Positions 33,834-43,505 of a DNA stretch of 64,000 bases are shown here, piece by piece. Source of the DNA: Scatosoma sp045660265 (GTDB taxonomy: Bacteria > Bacillota > Clostridia > Christensenellales > Borkfalkiaceae). The position numbers were made by a program, and so were the translations under genes. Position 1 is the first letter of the stretch; each line of letters starts with the position of its first letter. The notes beneath the pieces are model-generated. The model ran no database searches and was not told where the DNA came from. It saw nothing but the letters and a program-made list of their open reading frames with translations. The stretch covers positions 1 through 64,000 of the forward strand of contig JAZRDM010000061.1 in the NCBI GenBank assembly GCA_045660265.1, given 5' to 3'.

Positions 33834-33889
33834 ACTTTTTTAACTGTTATAAAAAATTTCAACGCATACATGGGTGCTGCAAATCGCCA

Positions 33890-34642
33890 TTATACAAGCA
33901 ATACGTCCATTACCAGCATCAAACAAAAGCCCACCAAAAGCGCATACGTTGCGCCGCGCTCACCGCCGTGCGCGTGCGTTTCGGGAATCATTTCGTCGCT
34001 GATTACGTACAGCATTGTACCGCCTGCAAAGGCAAGTGCGAAAGGCAAAATTACCGAAGCGATACTCACGGCAAAATAACCTATCAACGTGCCTACCACT
34101 TCCACAAGCCCTGTTGCCAACGCACAAAGGAAAGTCTTTTTCTTGGATACACCCGCCGCAAGCATAGGCCCGATAATGACCATACCTTCGGGAATATTTT
34201 GCAACGCGATACCGCCTGCAATTAAAAACGCCTGCGTTACGTCGCCCGAGCCAAACCCCACACCCGCTGCAATCCCTTCAGGTAAGTTGTGAATAGCAAT
34301 CGCCGCTACAAACAGCAATACCTTACTTAAATTAGCATTGTTGTGTTCTTCTTGGTCAGGCCCCATCATCTTATGTAAATGCGGCACCAGCTTATCGACG
34401 AAATTTAAACAAACTGCGCCCGTAAAAATCCCTAACACCGTAATAAGAAGTTTCCATTCCCCGCCGTATTCCAGCGAAGGAAGCACCAAACCCAACACCG
34501 CAGCGGCAAGCATAACCCCTGCCGCAAAGGATAATACAATATCCGAAAATTTATGGGAAATGTTTTTACATAAAAACCCGATTGCCGCGCCGATTACCGT
34601 CGCGCCGCCGACGCCAAGCGCCGTCAATAGTACCATATCCAT
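33890..34642 (-). CDS. ZIP-family metal transporter
   Basis: 250 residues and about eight membrane helices. The metal-transport motifs of ZIP proteins are present: HNLPEG in helix 4 (AIHNLPEGIAAGVGFG) and LQNIPEG in helix 5, with a His-containing loop (HLHKMMG...EEHNNANL) between helices 3 and 4. It likely imports zinc, iron or manganese. GGGG lies 6 nt upstream of the ATG. Confidence 0.93.
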   Translation of the reverse strand: MDMVLLTALGVGGATVIGAAIGFLCKNISHKFSDIVLSFAAGVMLAAAVLGLVLPSLEYGGEWKLLITVLGIFTGAVCLNFVDKLVPHLHKMMGPDQEEHNNANLSKVLLFVAAIAIHNLPEGIAAGVGFGSGDVTQAFLIAGGIALQNIPEGMVIIGPMLAAGVSKKKTFLCALATGLVEVVGTLIGYFAVSIASVILPFALAFAGGTMLYVISDEMIPETHAHGGERGATYALLVGFCLMLVMDVLLV

Positions 34643-34726
34643 AATTAGCCCCTTTGTTTAAAACGAGCCTTATCTCTAAATAAGGCTCGTTATTATTGTA
34701 TGCAAACAACGAAACCTAATGTAACG

Positions 34727-35698
34727 CTAAATTTCGTTCATAATTTTCTGTCGTTTGTCTTCGTATTCCGTTTGCGTAATAATGCCGTCGTCGTAAAGAG
34801 CCTTCAATTCGCGCAAAGCATCCATTTTAGCAACCTTTACCCTATCAGCAAACTCTTTACGCTTACGAGCGGCTTCTACCTTGATTTCCGCTTGCCATAC
34901 TTCACATTTTCGGTGTAACGTTTTAAATATGATATTCTTTTTAAACAGAATTAACAGCGTCGCCTCTATCCACATAATTACGCACAGGAATTGCGCGGGC
35001 GTTAAGAAGAAGCCGGTAGAACCACGGTCGTCCCCGCGGAAAAACTCCATAATGAAACGGAAAATACCGTAGGCAATAAAGTACAACTCGATATTATGTT
35101 CACGAAACTTTTTATAGAAGATAATCATTACTAAGAAGAGAGCCAGCTCGAACACCGCTTCAAAAAGCTGTGTAGGAAGCAAAGGCAAACTTCCGCCGTT
35201 AGGACCGCCCGGATATAATTTTGCCGCGCGGCTGCCAGCAGGAAAGGATACGCCAAAGATGCTGTCCGTTACACCGCCATAGCAACAACCCGCAAAATAA
35301 CAGCCTAAACGCCCGATTCCGTGCGCAATAACAATGCCGGGTACGATTAACGAAAAATAGGTAAGTGCGTTGCCTTTTGCCGCAGGAACAAAGAAATGAA
35401 TAAGCAATACCATGGCAGGAAATGCGCCAAAAACACCGCCCAGCCACGTGATACCGCCGAATTTCCATTCGCCTGCTTCAATCGAGTGAAATAACCCGTT
35501 AAACAAATATGCAGACGCGTACAAAACAAGAGCACCGGGAATAGACACACAAAAGAGCCTAATAAACGTGTTGCTTGTAACCTTTTCGCGACGGAAAATA
35601 AGATTGTACATCACGATAAGGCAGGCAATACCGCCGATTGCTATCATTAACCCGTACATAGGGATTTTTAATTCGCCTATTTTTAAAGTAGGATACAT
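34727..35698 (-). CDS. lgt: Prolipoprotein diacylglyceryl transferase with SHOCT tail
   Basis: 323 residues. The first ~255 are a multi-helix Lgt with the signature HGIGRLGCYFAGCCYGG and RGDDRGSTGFFLTPAQ. It attaches diacylglycerol to the lipobox Cys of exported lipoproteins such as the nearby ones at 35796, 44342 and 62453. The last ~32 residues (MDALRELKALYDDGIITQTEYEDKR) match the SHOCT domain, a short helical motif not normally part of Lgt, preceded by a basic helical linker. AAGGAG is 6 nt upstream. Confidence 0.92.
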   Translation of the reverse strand: MYPTLKIGELKIPMYGLMIAIGGIACLIVMYNLIFRREKVTSNTFIRLFCVSIPGALVLYASAYLFNGLFHSIEAGEWKFGGITWLGGVFGAFPAMVLLIHFFVPAAKGNALTYFSLIVPGIVIAHGIGRLGCYFAGCCYGGVTDSIFGVSFPAGSRAAKLYPGGPNGGSLPLLPTQLFEAVFELALFLVMIIFYKKFREHNIELYFIAYGIFRFIMEFFRGDDRGSTGFFLTPAQFLCVIMWIEATLLILFKKNIIFKTLHRKCEVWQAEIKVEAARKRKEFADRVKVAKMDALRELKALYDDGIITQTEYEDKRQKIMNEI

Positions 35699-35735
35699 AT
35701 ATTCTCCTTAAAGCGCAAAAACTGCGCTTTTTAAC

Positions 35736-35765
35736 GGAAACCCGTATAAAACTATACGGGTTTCC
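35736..35765. terminator. Hairpin between the Fn3-like lipoprotein gene and lgt
   Basis: GGAAACCCGTATA and TATACGGGTTTCC make a perfect 13-bp stem with a 4-nt loop. The minus strand continues GTTAAAAAGCG, so it probably ends transcription of the lipoprotein gene before lgt. Confidence 0.7.
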
Positions 35766-35795
35766 TTGCGTTTGTTTAAATGTTAGACAACGAAA

Positions 35796-38700
35796 TTAGA
35801 TACGTGCAGCTGCAGAAGCGATATAAACGCCCGTGCTTCTCGTACCGCCGTTTACGACAACTTCTACTTCGTCAATCATGTTAGACGTAATCTTCGTTAC
35901 TTCAGCTCCATCATATTCGATATAAGGAGCATAGCTCTTAAGTTCAGCATACGTAATCTTCATGTTCGTCCACTTGGAAACAACAATTTCGTTGTTGCCG
36001 TCTGCTAACGTGTAACCATCTTTCAAGGTAATCTTGATGGAATAACCGAATTTTGCTTCGTCAGGGAAGGTCCACGAAATTTGGCTAGTCGTTTTTTCAA
36101 GCTGAGTAACTGCCTTGTAAACGGTAATCGTTTGCTGATTTTGACCCTTCGATTGTACGTAATAGGTGCTACCTTCGAACTTACCGCCCTTTGCCATAAC
36201 TACAACGTCGTAAGCATTAGCGGATTCTACAGGATATTTATACGTCAACTGACCTTCGCCGTTTCTATTATCGTCAATACCCTTCAATTCACGGCTAGTA
36301 CCGCCAATCTTAATTTCATAATTGTAGGTTGCTGTAGGTTCGTACGTAATCGTAATTACGATAGAGCCGCCTGCTTCGTGTTGCGTTGCGGGATTACCAT
36401 CTGCATCTACGTAAGACAACGAGAATTCGGGATCTCTTACTCTTGCCGTCAATTGATTTGCTTTCCAGCTTTCAGAGTTAATGGTGTTGATTCTATCACC
36501 AACTGCATAAATTTCTACTGCAAACGTCTTATCAGGATCGATAAAGCCGGGAGCGAAGCTCGTTTCCGAAACAGACAAGGTCTTCGTCTTATCGCCGTAT
36601 TTTACAAAATATTCTTTTGCGTTAGGAACTTCATCCCACGTATACGAATCGCCATCTCTGGTAACGTTAAGCTTAGGAAGCTTCGTAAACGCTGCCTTTT
36701 CGGACAAATCGGAAGAAATATACATGCCGTTATCGCTGTATGCTTGCACGCGGAATTCATAGTCTGCTGCGGGATATTTTACAGGATCGGAAATATCAAA
36801 TCTATTAGCGTCAACAATTAAATCTTCTCTGGTATCGAAGTTGTAAACGCGATATCTGATATCAACACCCGAAACGTTGGTAGGCGCGTTCCATACAAGC
36901 CAGTTGTTGCCGTCTACCTTTTCCGTATTGAAGATAGGCGCAGCAAGCTTGGTGAAGGTTGCTACAGCGGAAGGAACGCTCGTTACATAGTAAGTATTCG
37001 TGTCCTCGTCCATCTTGTTTGCAACTGCGCGTATAAACAACGTGTTGCTGCCTTCCGTGATATAATCTCTCATGTTGATCGCTTCGTTAGAGTTAGCAAA
37101 TTCCGTTTCAGAACCAGACCAGTATACGTTGTATACGGTTGCTTTGGGGTTAGCGCCGCCGTTCCAGTCAAGGATATCGCCATCTTGATCGGATACAAGC
37201 TTGATTTGCGTAGGAGCTTGCAAACGAACGATTCTAATTTCAGAGGTGTAGTTAGAAGCAAGCAATGCTTCGCCGTCGCCTGCTGCGCAAACGCTGAGTT
37301 TTGCTTCGCCTGCGCCGAGGTTTTCTAAGTCGAATTCAGCAACTTCCGTCGTAACGATATCCGCAAGGCATTTTACGCCGTAGCCGTTTGCGTTAGAAAC
37401 GCCGTCCCATTGCGCTTTATATTCTTGGAAGCTTACTTCCTTAGGTTGCGCAAGTACGGTAACTTCTGCCTTCAAGTTTTCGCTGGTGAGCGAAGAAAGG
37501 CTGATACGTCTTTCCGTAGCAAAGTACTTCGTCGTACCAAGGGATTGAATGAAGAAGTTGATTTGCTTTTCGTCTTTTTCTTCTACGCTGCTAAGTTGTT
37601 CGTAGTTGATGTTTACAACTGCGTTTTCGTGGTTATCACGAATCTTTTGATCTTCTTTATAAATTGCATAACCAGCAGCTGCCGTTTCAGGTAACCACTT
37701 AATCGAAATACCGTTTTTAATGTTGGTAGCGTCGCTGACGATAAATTCTCTTACAGGACGGTTAGGAGCTGCCAAACGGGTAACGGTGATGGGTTTGCAA
37801 TATTGCGAATCATACGCGCCCGTATCGTCTACGGCAAGCGTTTGAATGCTGATTTGATACGTACCTACTTGAGAGAAGGTTACGTTTTGTTCGGAACCGA
37901 ACGTCGTGATGCCTACGCCTAAATCGTAAATGTCTACTTTGCCATCGGGATTAACAACCTTGAAGTTATAACCAGCAACGTCGCCCGTCATTACATTCCA
38001 TCTTACGAAGTTAGCTTCTTGGCCGTCAAGTTCGATATCTTCAATCCATTCGAGCTTGGGAGCTTGCAAAAGTTTTACTCTTTGTTCAAGCGACCAGCTT
38101 GCAAAGTATGCCGTACCTTCTTGCGTGATAGGCTTTACTTCAATTTTAATTTCTTTACCTGCTTCGATATCTTCGAAAGCGTTGGTTTCTACGGGAGCTA
38201 ATTCTTTACCGTTTACACGGATTGCATAGCCTTGCGCACCGTCAACTTCGTCCCATTTCAAAATACCGTCAACAATGTTGAAGTTGGTAACTTCGCCCAA
38301 GAATACAAAGCTAGATTCTTGGCTTTCAGCAGAGTCGAAAGAGTTTACCTTATCGCCAAGTGCTTTTACGGTTACAGCAAAGTTGTTGTTTTCTGCGTCG
38401 TAATCAACAAGCGTACCAGAAACGTTATCGTCATAAAGGCTACCGTTGATGTATACTGCATATCTTGCAGCCTTACCGATACCCGTCCAAGTTAAGTATT
38501 GGCCGTCGTATTTTACGTCGGTGGGAGCTACTAAGTATTCTTTGCTTACTTCTACGCTCCATTCAGAGAAGCTCGAATCGTCAAGCGCGATGGGCTTAAT
38601 TTGAATTTTGTTTACACCCGTTTCAAATTCGTTGTATTCTAAAGCGGGCGTACGAAGTTCTTCACCATTGATTTTAAGGATATATTCGTTTGCACCTTCT

Positions 38701-39077
38701 ACTTCAGGCCAAGACATTTTACCTTCTTCGTCAAAGGTAATTTCGGTAATCTTAGGTAAACGCGTAAAGATTTTCGAAGCGGATTCGCCCGATTTATCTT
38801 TGCCGTTTGCCGTAATGGTAATTTCTACCTGTTCTACGTCTGCTTTTACTTTATACGCAAACTTATTGGTGGACGACGTGTATTCTTTTTCGCCATCAAT
38901 TTGAATGGTATAATTTTCTGCGTCTTCTACGGCACCCCACGTAATTGTAGAGCCGTCATACTTAATAGTGCTTTGATCCACTGCGCCAATTTCGCCACAC
39001 GCCGCCAACAACGTACAGAATGCAACGATAACCGCCGTAGCCAATGTCAAGAAGAATTTCTTGAATTTTGCGTTCAT
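35796..39077 (-). CDS. Large lipoprotein with Fn3-like repeats
   Basis: 1093 residues beginning with a lipoprotein signal peptide (FKKFFLTLATAVIVAFCTLLAAC, lipobox LAAC). About ten to twelve repeats of ~90 residues follow, each containing a pattern like SxTWxxVxxAxxYxVxxNG (for example TITWGAVEDAENYTIQIDG, ILKWDEVDGAQGYAIRVNG, SYTWDEVPNAKEYFVKYGD), consistent with fibronectin-type III-like domains. It would be anchored to the outer face of the membrane; a binding or adhesion role is possible but not shown. GGAGG is 8 nt upstream of the ATG. Confidence 0.85.
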   Translation of the reverse strand: MNAKFKKFFLTLATAVIVAFCTLLAACGEIGAVDQSTIKYDGSTITWGAVEDAENYTIQIDGEKEYTSSTNKFAYKVKADVEQVEITITANGKDKSGESASKIFTRLPKITEITFDEEGKMSWPEVEGANEYILKINGEELRTPALEYNEFETGVNKIQIKPIALDDSSFSEWSVEVSKEYLVAPTDVKYDGQYLTWTGIGKAARYAVYINGSLYDDNVSGTLVDYDAENNNFAVTVKALGDKVNSFDSAESQESSFVFLGEVTNFNIVDGILKWDEVDGAQGYAIRVNGKELAPVETNAFEDIEAGKEIKIEVKPITQEGTAYFASWSLEQRVKLLQAPKLEWIEDIELDGQEANFVRWNVMTGDVAGYNFKVVNPDGKVDIYDLGVGITTFGSEQNVTFSQVGTYQISIQTLAVDDTGAYDSQYCKPITVTRLAAPNRPVREFIVSDATNIKNGISIKWLPETAAAGYAIYKEDQKIRDNHENAVVNINYEQLSSVEEKDEKQINFFIQSLGTTKYFATERRISLSSLTSENLKAEVTVLAQPKEVSFQEYKAQWDGVSNANGYGVKCLADIVTTEVAEFDLENLGAGEAKLSVCAAGDGEALLASNYTSEIRIVRLQAPTQIKLVSDQDGDILDWNGGANPKATVYNVYWSGSETEFANSNEAINMRDYITEGSNTLFIRAVANKMDEDTNTYYVTSVPSAVATFTKLAAPIFNTEKVDGNNWLVWNAPTNVSGVDIRYRVYNFDTREDLIVDANRFDISDPVKYPAADYEFRVQAYSDNGMYISSDLSEKAAFTKLPKLNVTRDGDSYTWDEVPNAKEYFVKYGDKTKTLSVSETSFAPGFIDPDKTFAVEIYAVGDRINTINSESWKANQLTARVRDPEFSLSYVDADGNPATQHEAGGSIVITITYEPTATYNYEIKIGGTSRELKGIDDNRNGEGQLTYKYPVESANAYDVVVMAKGGKFEGSTYYVQSKGQNQQTITVYKAVTQLEKTTSQISWTFPDEAKFGYSIKITLKDGYTLADGNNEIVVSKWTNMKITYAELKSYAPYIEYDGAEVTKITSNMIDEVEVVVNGGTRSTGVYIASAAARI

Positions 39078-39134
39078 AAGTTACCTCCTATGTTATCATA
39101 CGAAATTTTTTTTCGATTGATTTTTTGTTTTGTT

Positions 39135-39159
39135 CGGTTGGGGCGGGTTGCCCCAACCG
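39135..39159. terminator. GC-rich hairpin after the InlB-repeat gene
   Basis: CGGTTGGGGC-GGGTT-GCCCCAACCG is a perfect 10-bp stem between the InlB-repeat gene stop and the lipoprotein start. There is no T-run on the minus strand, so it may stabilise mRNA or only partly terminate. Confidence 0.5.
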
Positions 39160-39185
39160 AGATTGTTAAGTTAGGAATTAGTTAA

Positions 39186-42100
39186 TTAGTACCACTTTGC
39201 AACGAGGACAAGGTTGGTATCCCAGTCATAAGTCGTAACGTTTCTCCATTCGCCCTTATTGCTTAAATATGTTTTGTTCGTACCTTCTTGTACAAACCCT
39301 GCAAAATTGGATGCTCCCGAGGCATACGATAAAACCCAACTGGTATCTACCGAGCTTAAGCTTTGTTCATATCTTACATTCTCTCTACAAATTTCACTAC
39401 CATCTTTATTTTTGAAAATAATTTGATAGGTTTGTTTTTCTTTCTTACCATAGAGATAAAGATCTCCCGCCGTCTTTGAGCCGTCCTTGCTGTTATCAAT
39501 TTTATCAATCGCTTCACCAGAGTAACTGTTGTTTGTATACCAACCGGTTAACTTATGACCTTTACCAACGCCGCCGTCCCACAGCTTGAAGCCGCCGGAT
39601 ATTTCCGTTTGGTCCATGGTATACGTTTCATATTTTTGATAAGTTCCGTCAAGATAGTAGTAAATCGTATACGTGTTAGCTTGCCAACGCGCTACGTAGG
39701 TTACGTTCGTTTGGCTAGTTTCATTACCGTTTACCGTAATCGTACTGCCTGCCTTATCCGATTCATTATTATTCTTAAACCATCCCAAGAAGGTATAGCC
39801 AGTACGGCTTACCGTAGGAGGCGTTAAGGTTATCGAATCGTGATAAGCTTGCGTTGTCATAGACGCTTGATTACCATATCCGGTAAGCACACCGCCGTTT
39901 GCATTGAAGGTGATGTAGATAGGCATATCGAATACTGCCACCAATTCTACGTTTCTTGCAGGTACGCGGCTGCTTACGTCGCAGTAATTTCCAGTGTACT
40001 TATCTTTCCAACCCTTAAATACTGCCGTCTTTTCGGTTGCGTATGCGGTTGCGTATTGCTGAGCATCGTTAATTGCCGTCATCATGCTTTCGTTATACGT
40101 CAACGTTACCTCTTTCTTTTGCGATCCGCCAACAATAAACGTTACGGTGTACGAATTGATGCTAAACTTCGCATAAATGCTTTCAGGACCGATAACTTCG
40201 TGATTGAAGTCGTATTCCTGCGTCAATCCAGAATCTTTATACCAACCTACGAAGGTGTAACCTTCCTTGATAGGATCGGTAGGTTTGGATACTCTCGTAT
40301 CAAAATGCTTTTGTTGGGTTGTCGAAGCTACGTTTCCGTCTACATACCAAGTGAACGTGTAAGGAGTTCTTGTGTATACGGGATATGCATTCGTATCTTT
40401 TGCAAGGTTGTAAACGCCCTTAGATGCGCCCGTTGCATAAGTAACAATTTCCTTATTCGTTGCGTCTGCGCCGTACTCTCTCCATGCCCAACCTTCAAAG
40501 TCATGGCCTTCTTTCGAGGGAGCTACACCGAAGTTGAAGGGCTGATCGTAGGTTACGGTTACGTATTCAATGCCGGTATTTGTTGTTAAAGCAACCGTAT
40601 AATCATTTGCTTCAAACGCTGCAAGGTATTTCTTGTTGCCCGTGCTGTTTGTTAATTGCGTGATATACGATTTCACTTCGTCCGTATAATCGTAGTCGCC
40701 GTCGCTATCTACTACCCAGCCTACGAAGGTGTAACCCGTCTTGCCAGGCGCTTCGCTGCCGGAAAGCAAATACTTCGTATCTTCAATGGTATACGTATCC
40801 GTAGTGAATTCTGTGTTGCCGAAATAGTAGGTAATCGTATACTTAATCGTTTCAAAGATAGGATACCACGTGGTTCCCGTGCTTTCGAGGATGTACATAT
40901 CTCCGCCGGCGCTTACCATAGGAGTAGAGCTGTACTCACTCGTGCTCCAACCAAGGAAGGTATACCCTTCTTTTGCAGATTCGGGGAATGCGTATCTTTC
41001 ATTTACGAAGAAGTATTTCGTTTCGCCGTTGCTTGCATTAACAAAGGTAAATACTCTCGCTAATTCGAAATGCGCGTAGATCAAGATTTCATCATCCATT
41101 GCATTTAATTCAATGGTAAAATCGTTGTCATATTGAACAGCGTCATCGGACATGGAATCAAACCAACCGATAATTCTGCGTTGTTCCTTTTCGTAGTATG
41201 CAGGACACCACGATTCTACTTTACCCAAGGCTTGACTTAACGTCATACCGTGGGTAACGTTTTCCGCTACGTTAGCCGTACCGTCAACGTAGAAGACAAC
41301 GGTATATCTATTGATTTCGAAATATGCCGTCAACGTCCAATCCTTCTTGATCTCCGTCGAGAAGTAGAATTGATCGCCGTTTTCGTTTACCCAATATTTA
41401 AACGTGTAGCCTTTCTTAACAGGTTGAGCGGGTTCGATTACCTCGTCGCCCCAGTTGATAACTTGTTCGTTATACGTCTTGCCGTCCGAAACAAACGTAA
41501 CGTTAAATTTCTTAATTTCCCATTGCGCTCTCAACAAGAAGCCTTCGTCTGCCACCTTGTTTTCAGATGCCAACGTGTTTTCTAAACCGATTGTAGCAAA
41601 CGTAAACTTATCTACGTATGCGTTTGTATCACCCACGAAGATGTCCGTTCCGTCTAACTGCCAACCGAGGAAGTTGTAGCCTTCACGCGTAGGAATAGGC
41701 AATTGATTGCCTTGACCGTAAGTAATTATATCCATACCGTCATAGTCGCCGTATACCGTACCGCCGTTTGCAAACCAAGAATATTCAAACTTCTTAGGTT
41801 CGTACTTCGCGTACGCTTTCTTGGTACCATACGTGTACGAAGGTAAGTAGGCTACAGGCGTATCCGAATAGTCTTCCGTGAAGCACCAACCCACAAATTC
41901 GTAACCGAAGTTTCTCATTACTTCTTCTGCAGGTTTCAATTCTACCGTGGAAGACGAATAATAATACTTATCCGTGTCGATATGTTCTAATACACCGCTT
42001 TCGTAATTCATTGCATAGTAGTCAATCGCATAATCCGTCGTTTCCCACATTGCATAATATACGTACGTGCTGTACTTATTCACCATCGTGATACCGTTTA

Positions 42101-43451
42101 CCGCTTGTTCGTCACCAGACGGGTAACGGCTTGCATACCAGCCGACAAACTTATAACCAGGATTTGCCGATTCGTTCGTCATGGTGTATTGCAACTCGTC
42201 TACGGTTTCAAAGAGTATGTTCGATTGACCTTCGTAGAACTTAACATTGAAATACGCCGAATCAGACATAGATCTATTATTATAGAAGGATACGTAAACA
42301 GGGTCGCGGAAAATTGCATACAACGTTACGTTAGATACAATCGTTGCGTCATCCTTGAGTTTTTCTTCGGGAGCCGAAGTAGCTTCAGGACCCCAACCGA
42401 AGAATCTTTCATCATACGTAAGATCTTTAATGTTCCAATAGAATTTACTATAAATATCGCCGTAGGTCGAACCGTATTGCGCCGTATATTCGTAAGGATA
42501 GTTATTGTACATCAAGGTAATCGTGTACGTCTTAACCGCGTATCTAGCCGTTAATTCGTGAGGGCCTTCACTCGAATATAAATTCAAGCCGAACGTATAC
42601 AAGTGGAATATTTCGCCGTCTTCAATGTTACCCTTATGTACCAACTGACCGTTCAAGTACCAGCCGACAAACTCGTAGCCTTCTTTTTCAGGCGCAATAG
42701 GAATCAATTGCGTAGAAATAGGATCGCCAACAGACAATACAACCGTCTTGTTGTGTTCGCCAAGTTCGCTTAAAATCAAGTTGAACGTGTACTCGTTGCC
42801 TACGCCGTATTCTTCGTATCTTCCGTACAAGGTCAAGTTGTTTTTCAACGTTTTTACGATAACACCGCTAGAATTTACATATTGATTGCCGTCTTTATCG
42901 TAGTAACCCTTGAAGTTATAATAGCCAGCGTCTACGTCCGAGGGATAGTAAATCTCCAGTCTCGTCTGCGATTCGTGAATTTCCAACGTCTTGCTTGTAT
43001 TTCCTACAACAAGCGTAATGGAATAATACATTTCACCCATGCAGTCTTCGCAATCGCCACAGCCGTCGCTTGCAAAGCAACCTTGTCTGCCGAAGCAGTC
43101 GATTCCTTCGCACGTAGCGCATTCGTTAGCCATTTCGAGATTTTCTTCTGTGATTTCTTCCCAACAGCCTACGTCGTCGTAGTAGTCGTCCGAGCAATCT
43201 TCACAGCCCATTTCTTCCATGGTTTCGTCTGCGCAAGCTGCGGTTTCCAAACACGCTTCGCAGCCCAAGCAACCACCAAAACAGCTGAACATACCCAACA
43301 AAGTAGAGCCTAAAAGCCCTATCAAGCCGATACCTATAGCCAAACCAATTATAACCTCAATGAAAAAGTTAACGTTCGATTTTGCGCTGCGGATTAAATC
43401 CGATTCGCAATACGAATGGTCAATTACATTTTCACCAGTTCTATAACTCAT
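39186..43451 (-). CDS. InlB-repeat surface protein with cysteine-rich membrane anchor
   Basis: 1421 residues. The N-terminus has no cleavable signal: a conserved ~30-residue cytoplasmic segment (MSYRTGENVIDHSYCESDL), one membrane helix (~32-55), then a Cys-rich outer segment (CFGGCLGCEACLETAAC and further C-x2-C pairs to about 140). The rest is about 15 repeats of 70-80 residues with the InlB B-repeat/Listeria-Bacteroides pattern KEGYTFVGWY. InlB repeats are extracellular and mediate binding in known proteins. The anchor is shared with the small protein at 43506. No LPxTG is present. AAGGAG is 10 nt upstream. Confidence 0.85.
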   Translation of the reverse strand: MSYRTGENVIDHSYCESDLIRSAKSNVNFFIEVIIGLAIGIGLIGLLGSTLLGMFSCFGGCLGCEACLETAACADETMEEMGCEDCSDDYYDDVGCWEEITEENLEMANECATCEGIDCFGRQGCFASDGCGDCEDCMGEMYYSITLVVGNTSKTLEIHESQTRLEIYYPSDVDAGYYNFKGYYDKDGNQYVNSSGVIVKTLKNNLTLYGRYEEYGVGNEYTFNLILSELGEHNKTVVLSVGDPISTQLIPIAPEKEGYEFVGWYLNGQLVHKGNIEDGEIFHLYTFGLNLYSSEGPHELTARYAVKTYTITLMYNNYPYEYTAQYGSTYGDIYSKFYWNIKDLTYDERFFGWGPEATSAPEEKLKDDATIVSNVTLYAIFRDPVYVSFYNNRSMSDSAYFNVKFYEGQSNILFETVDELQYTMTNESANPGYKFVGWYASRYPSGDEQAVNGITMVNKYSTYVYYAMWETTDYAIDYYAMNYESGVLEHIDTDKYYYSSSTVELKPAEEVMRNFGYEFVGWCFTEDYSDTPVAYLPSYTYGTKKAYAKYEPKKFEYSWFANGGTVYGDYDGMDIITYGQGNQLPIPTREGYNFLGWQLDGTDIFVGDTNAYVDKFTFATIGLENTLASENKVADEGFLLRAQWEIKKFNVTFVSDGKTYNEQVINWGDEVIEPAQPVKKGYTFKYWVNENGDQFYFSTEIKKDWTLTAYFEINRYTVVFYVDGTANVAENVTHGMTLSQALGKVESWCPAYYEKEQRRIIGWFDSMSDDAVQYDNDFTIELNAMDDEILIYAHFELARVFTFVNASNGETKYFFVNERYAFPESAKEGYTFLGWSTSEYSSTPMVSAGGDMYILESTGTTWYPIFETIKYTITYYFGNTEFTTDTYTIEDTKYLLSGSEAPGKTGYTFVGWVVDSDGDYDYTDEVKSYITQLTNSTGNKKYLAAFEANDYTVALTTNTGIEYVTVTYDQPFNFGVAPSKEGHDFEGWAWREYGADATNKEIVTYATGASKGVYNLAKDTNAYPVYTRTPYTFTWYVDGNVASTTQQKHFDTRVSKPTDPIKEGYTFVGWYKDSGLTQEYDFNHEVIGPESIYAKFSINSYTVTFIVGGSQKKEVTLTYNESMMTAINDAQQYATAYATEKTAVFKGWKDKYTGNYCDVSSRVPARNVELVAVFDMPIYITFNANGGVLTGYGNQASMTTQAYHDSITLTPPTVSRTGYTFLGWFKNNNESDKAGSTITVNGNETSQTNVTYVARWQANTYTIYYYLDGTYQKYETYTMDQTEISGGFKLWDGGVGKGHKLTGWYTNNSYSGEAIDKIDNSKDGSKTAGDLYLYGKKEKQTYQIIFKNKDGSEICRENVRYEQSLSSVDTSWVLSYASGASNFAGFVQEGTNKTYLSNKGEWRNVTTYDWDTNLVLVAKWY

Positions 43452-43505
43452 GTATATATCTCCTTATATACCTTTATTTTTTACTTTTATTACACAAGGC
43501 GCTTA

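Noticed and set aside
36081..41063. Long plus-strand open frames (for example 36081-36821 and 39840-40589)
   Set aside because: They are antisense to the two giant repeat proteins, have no ribosome sites, and result from the codon bias of the real genes.
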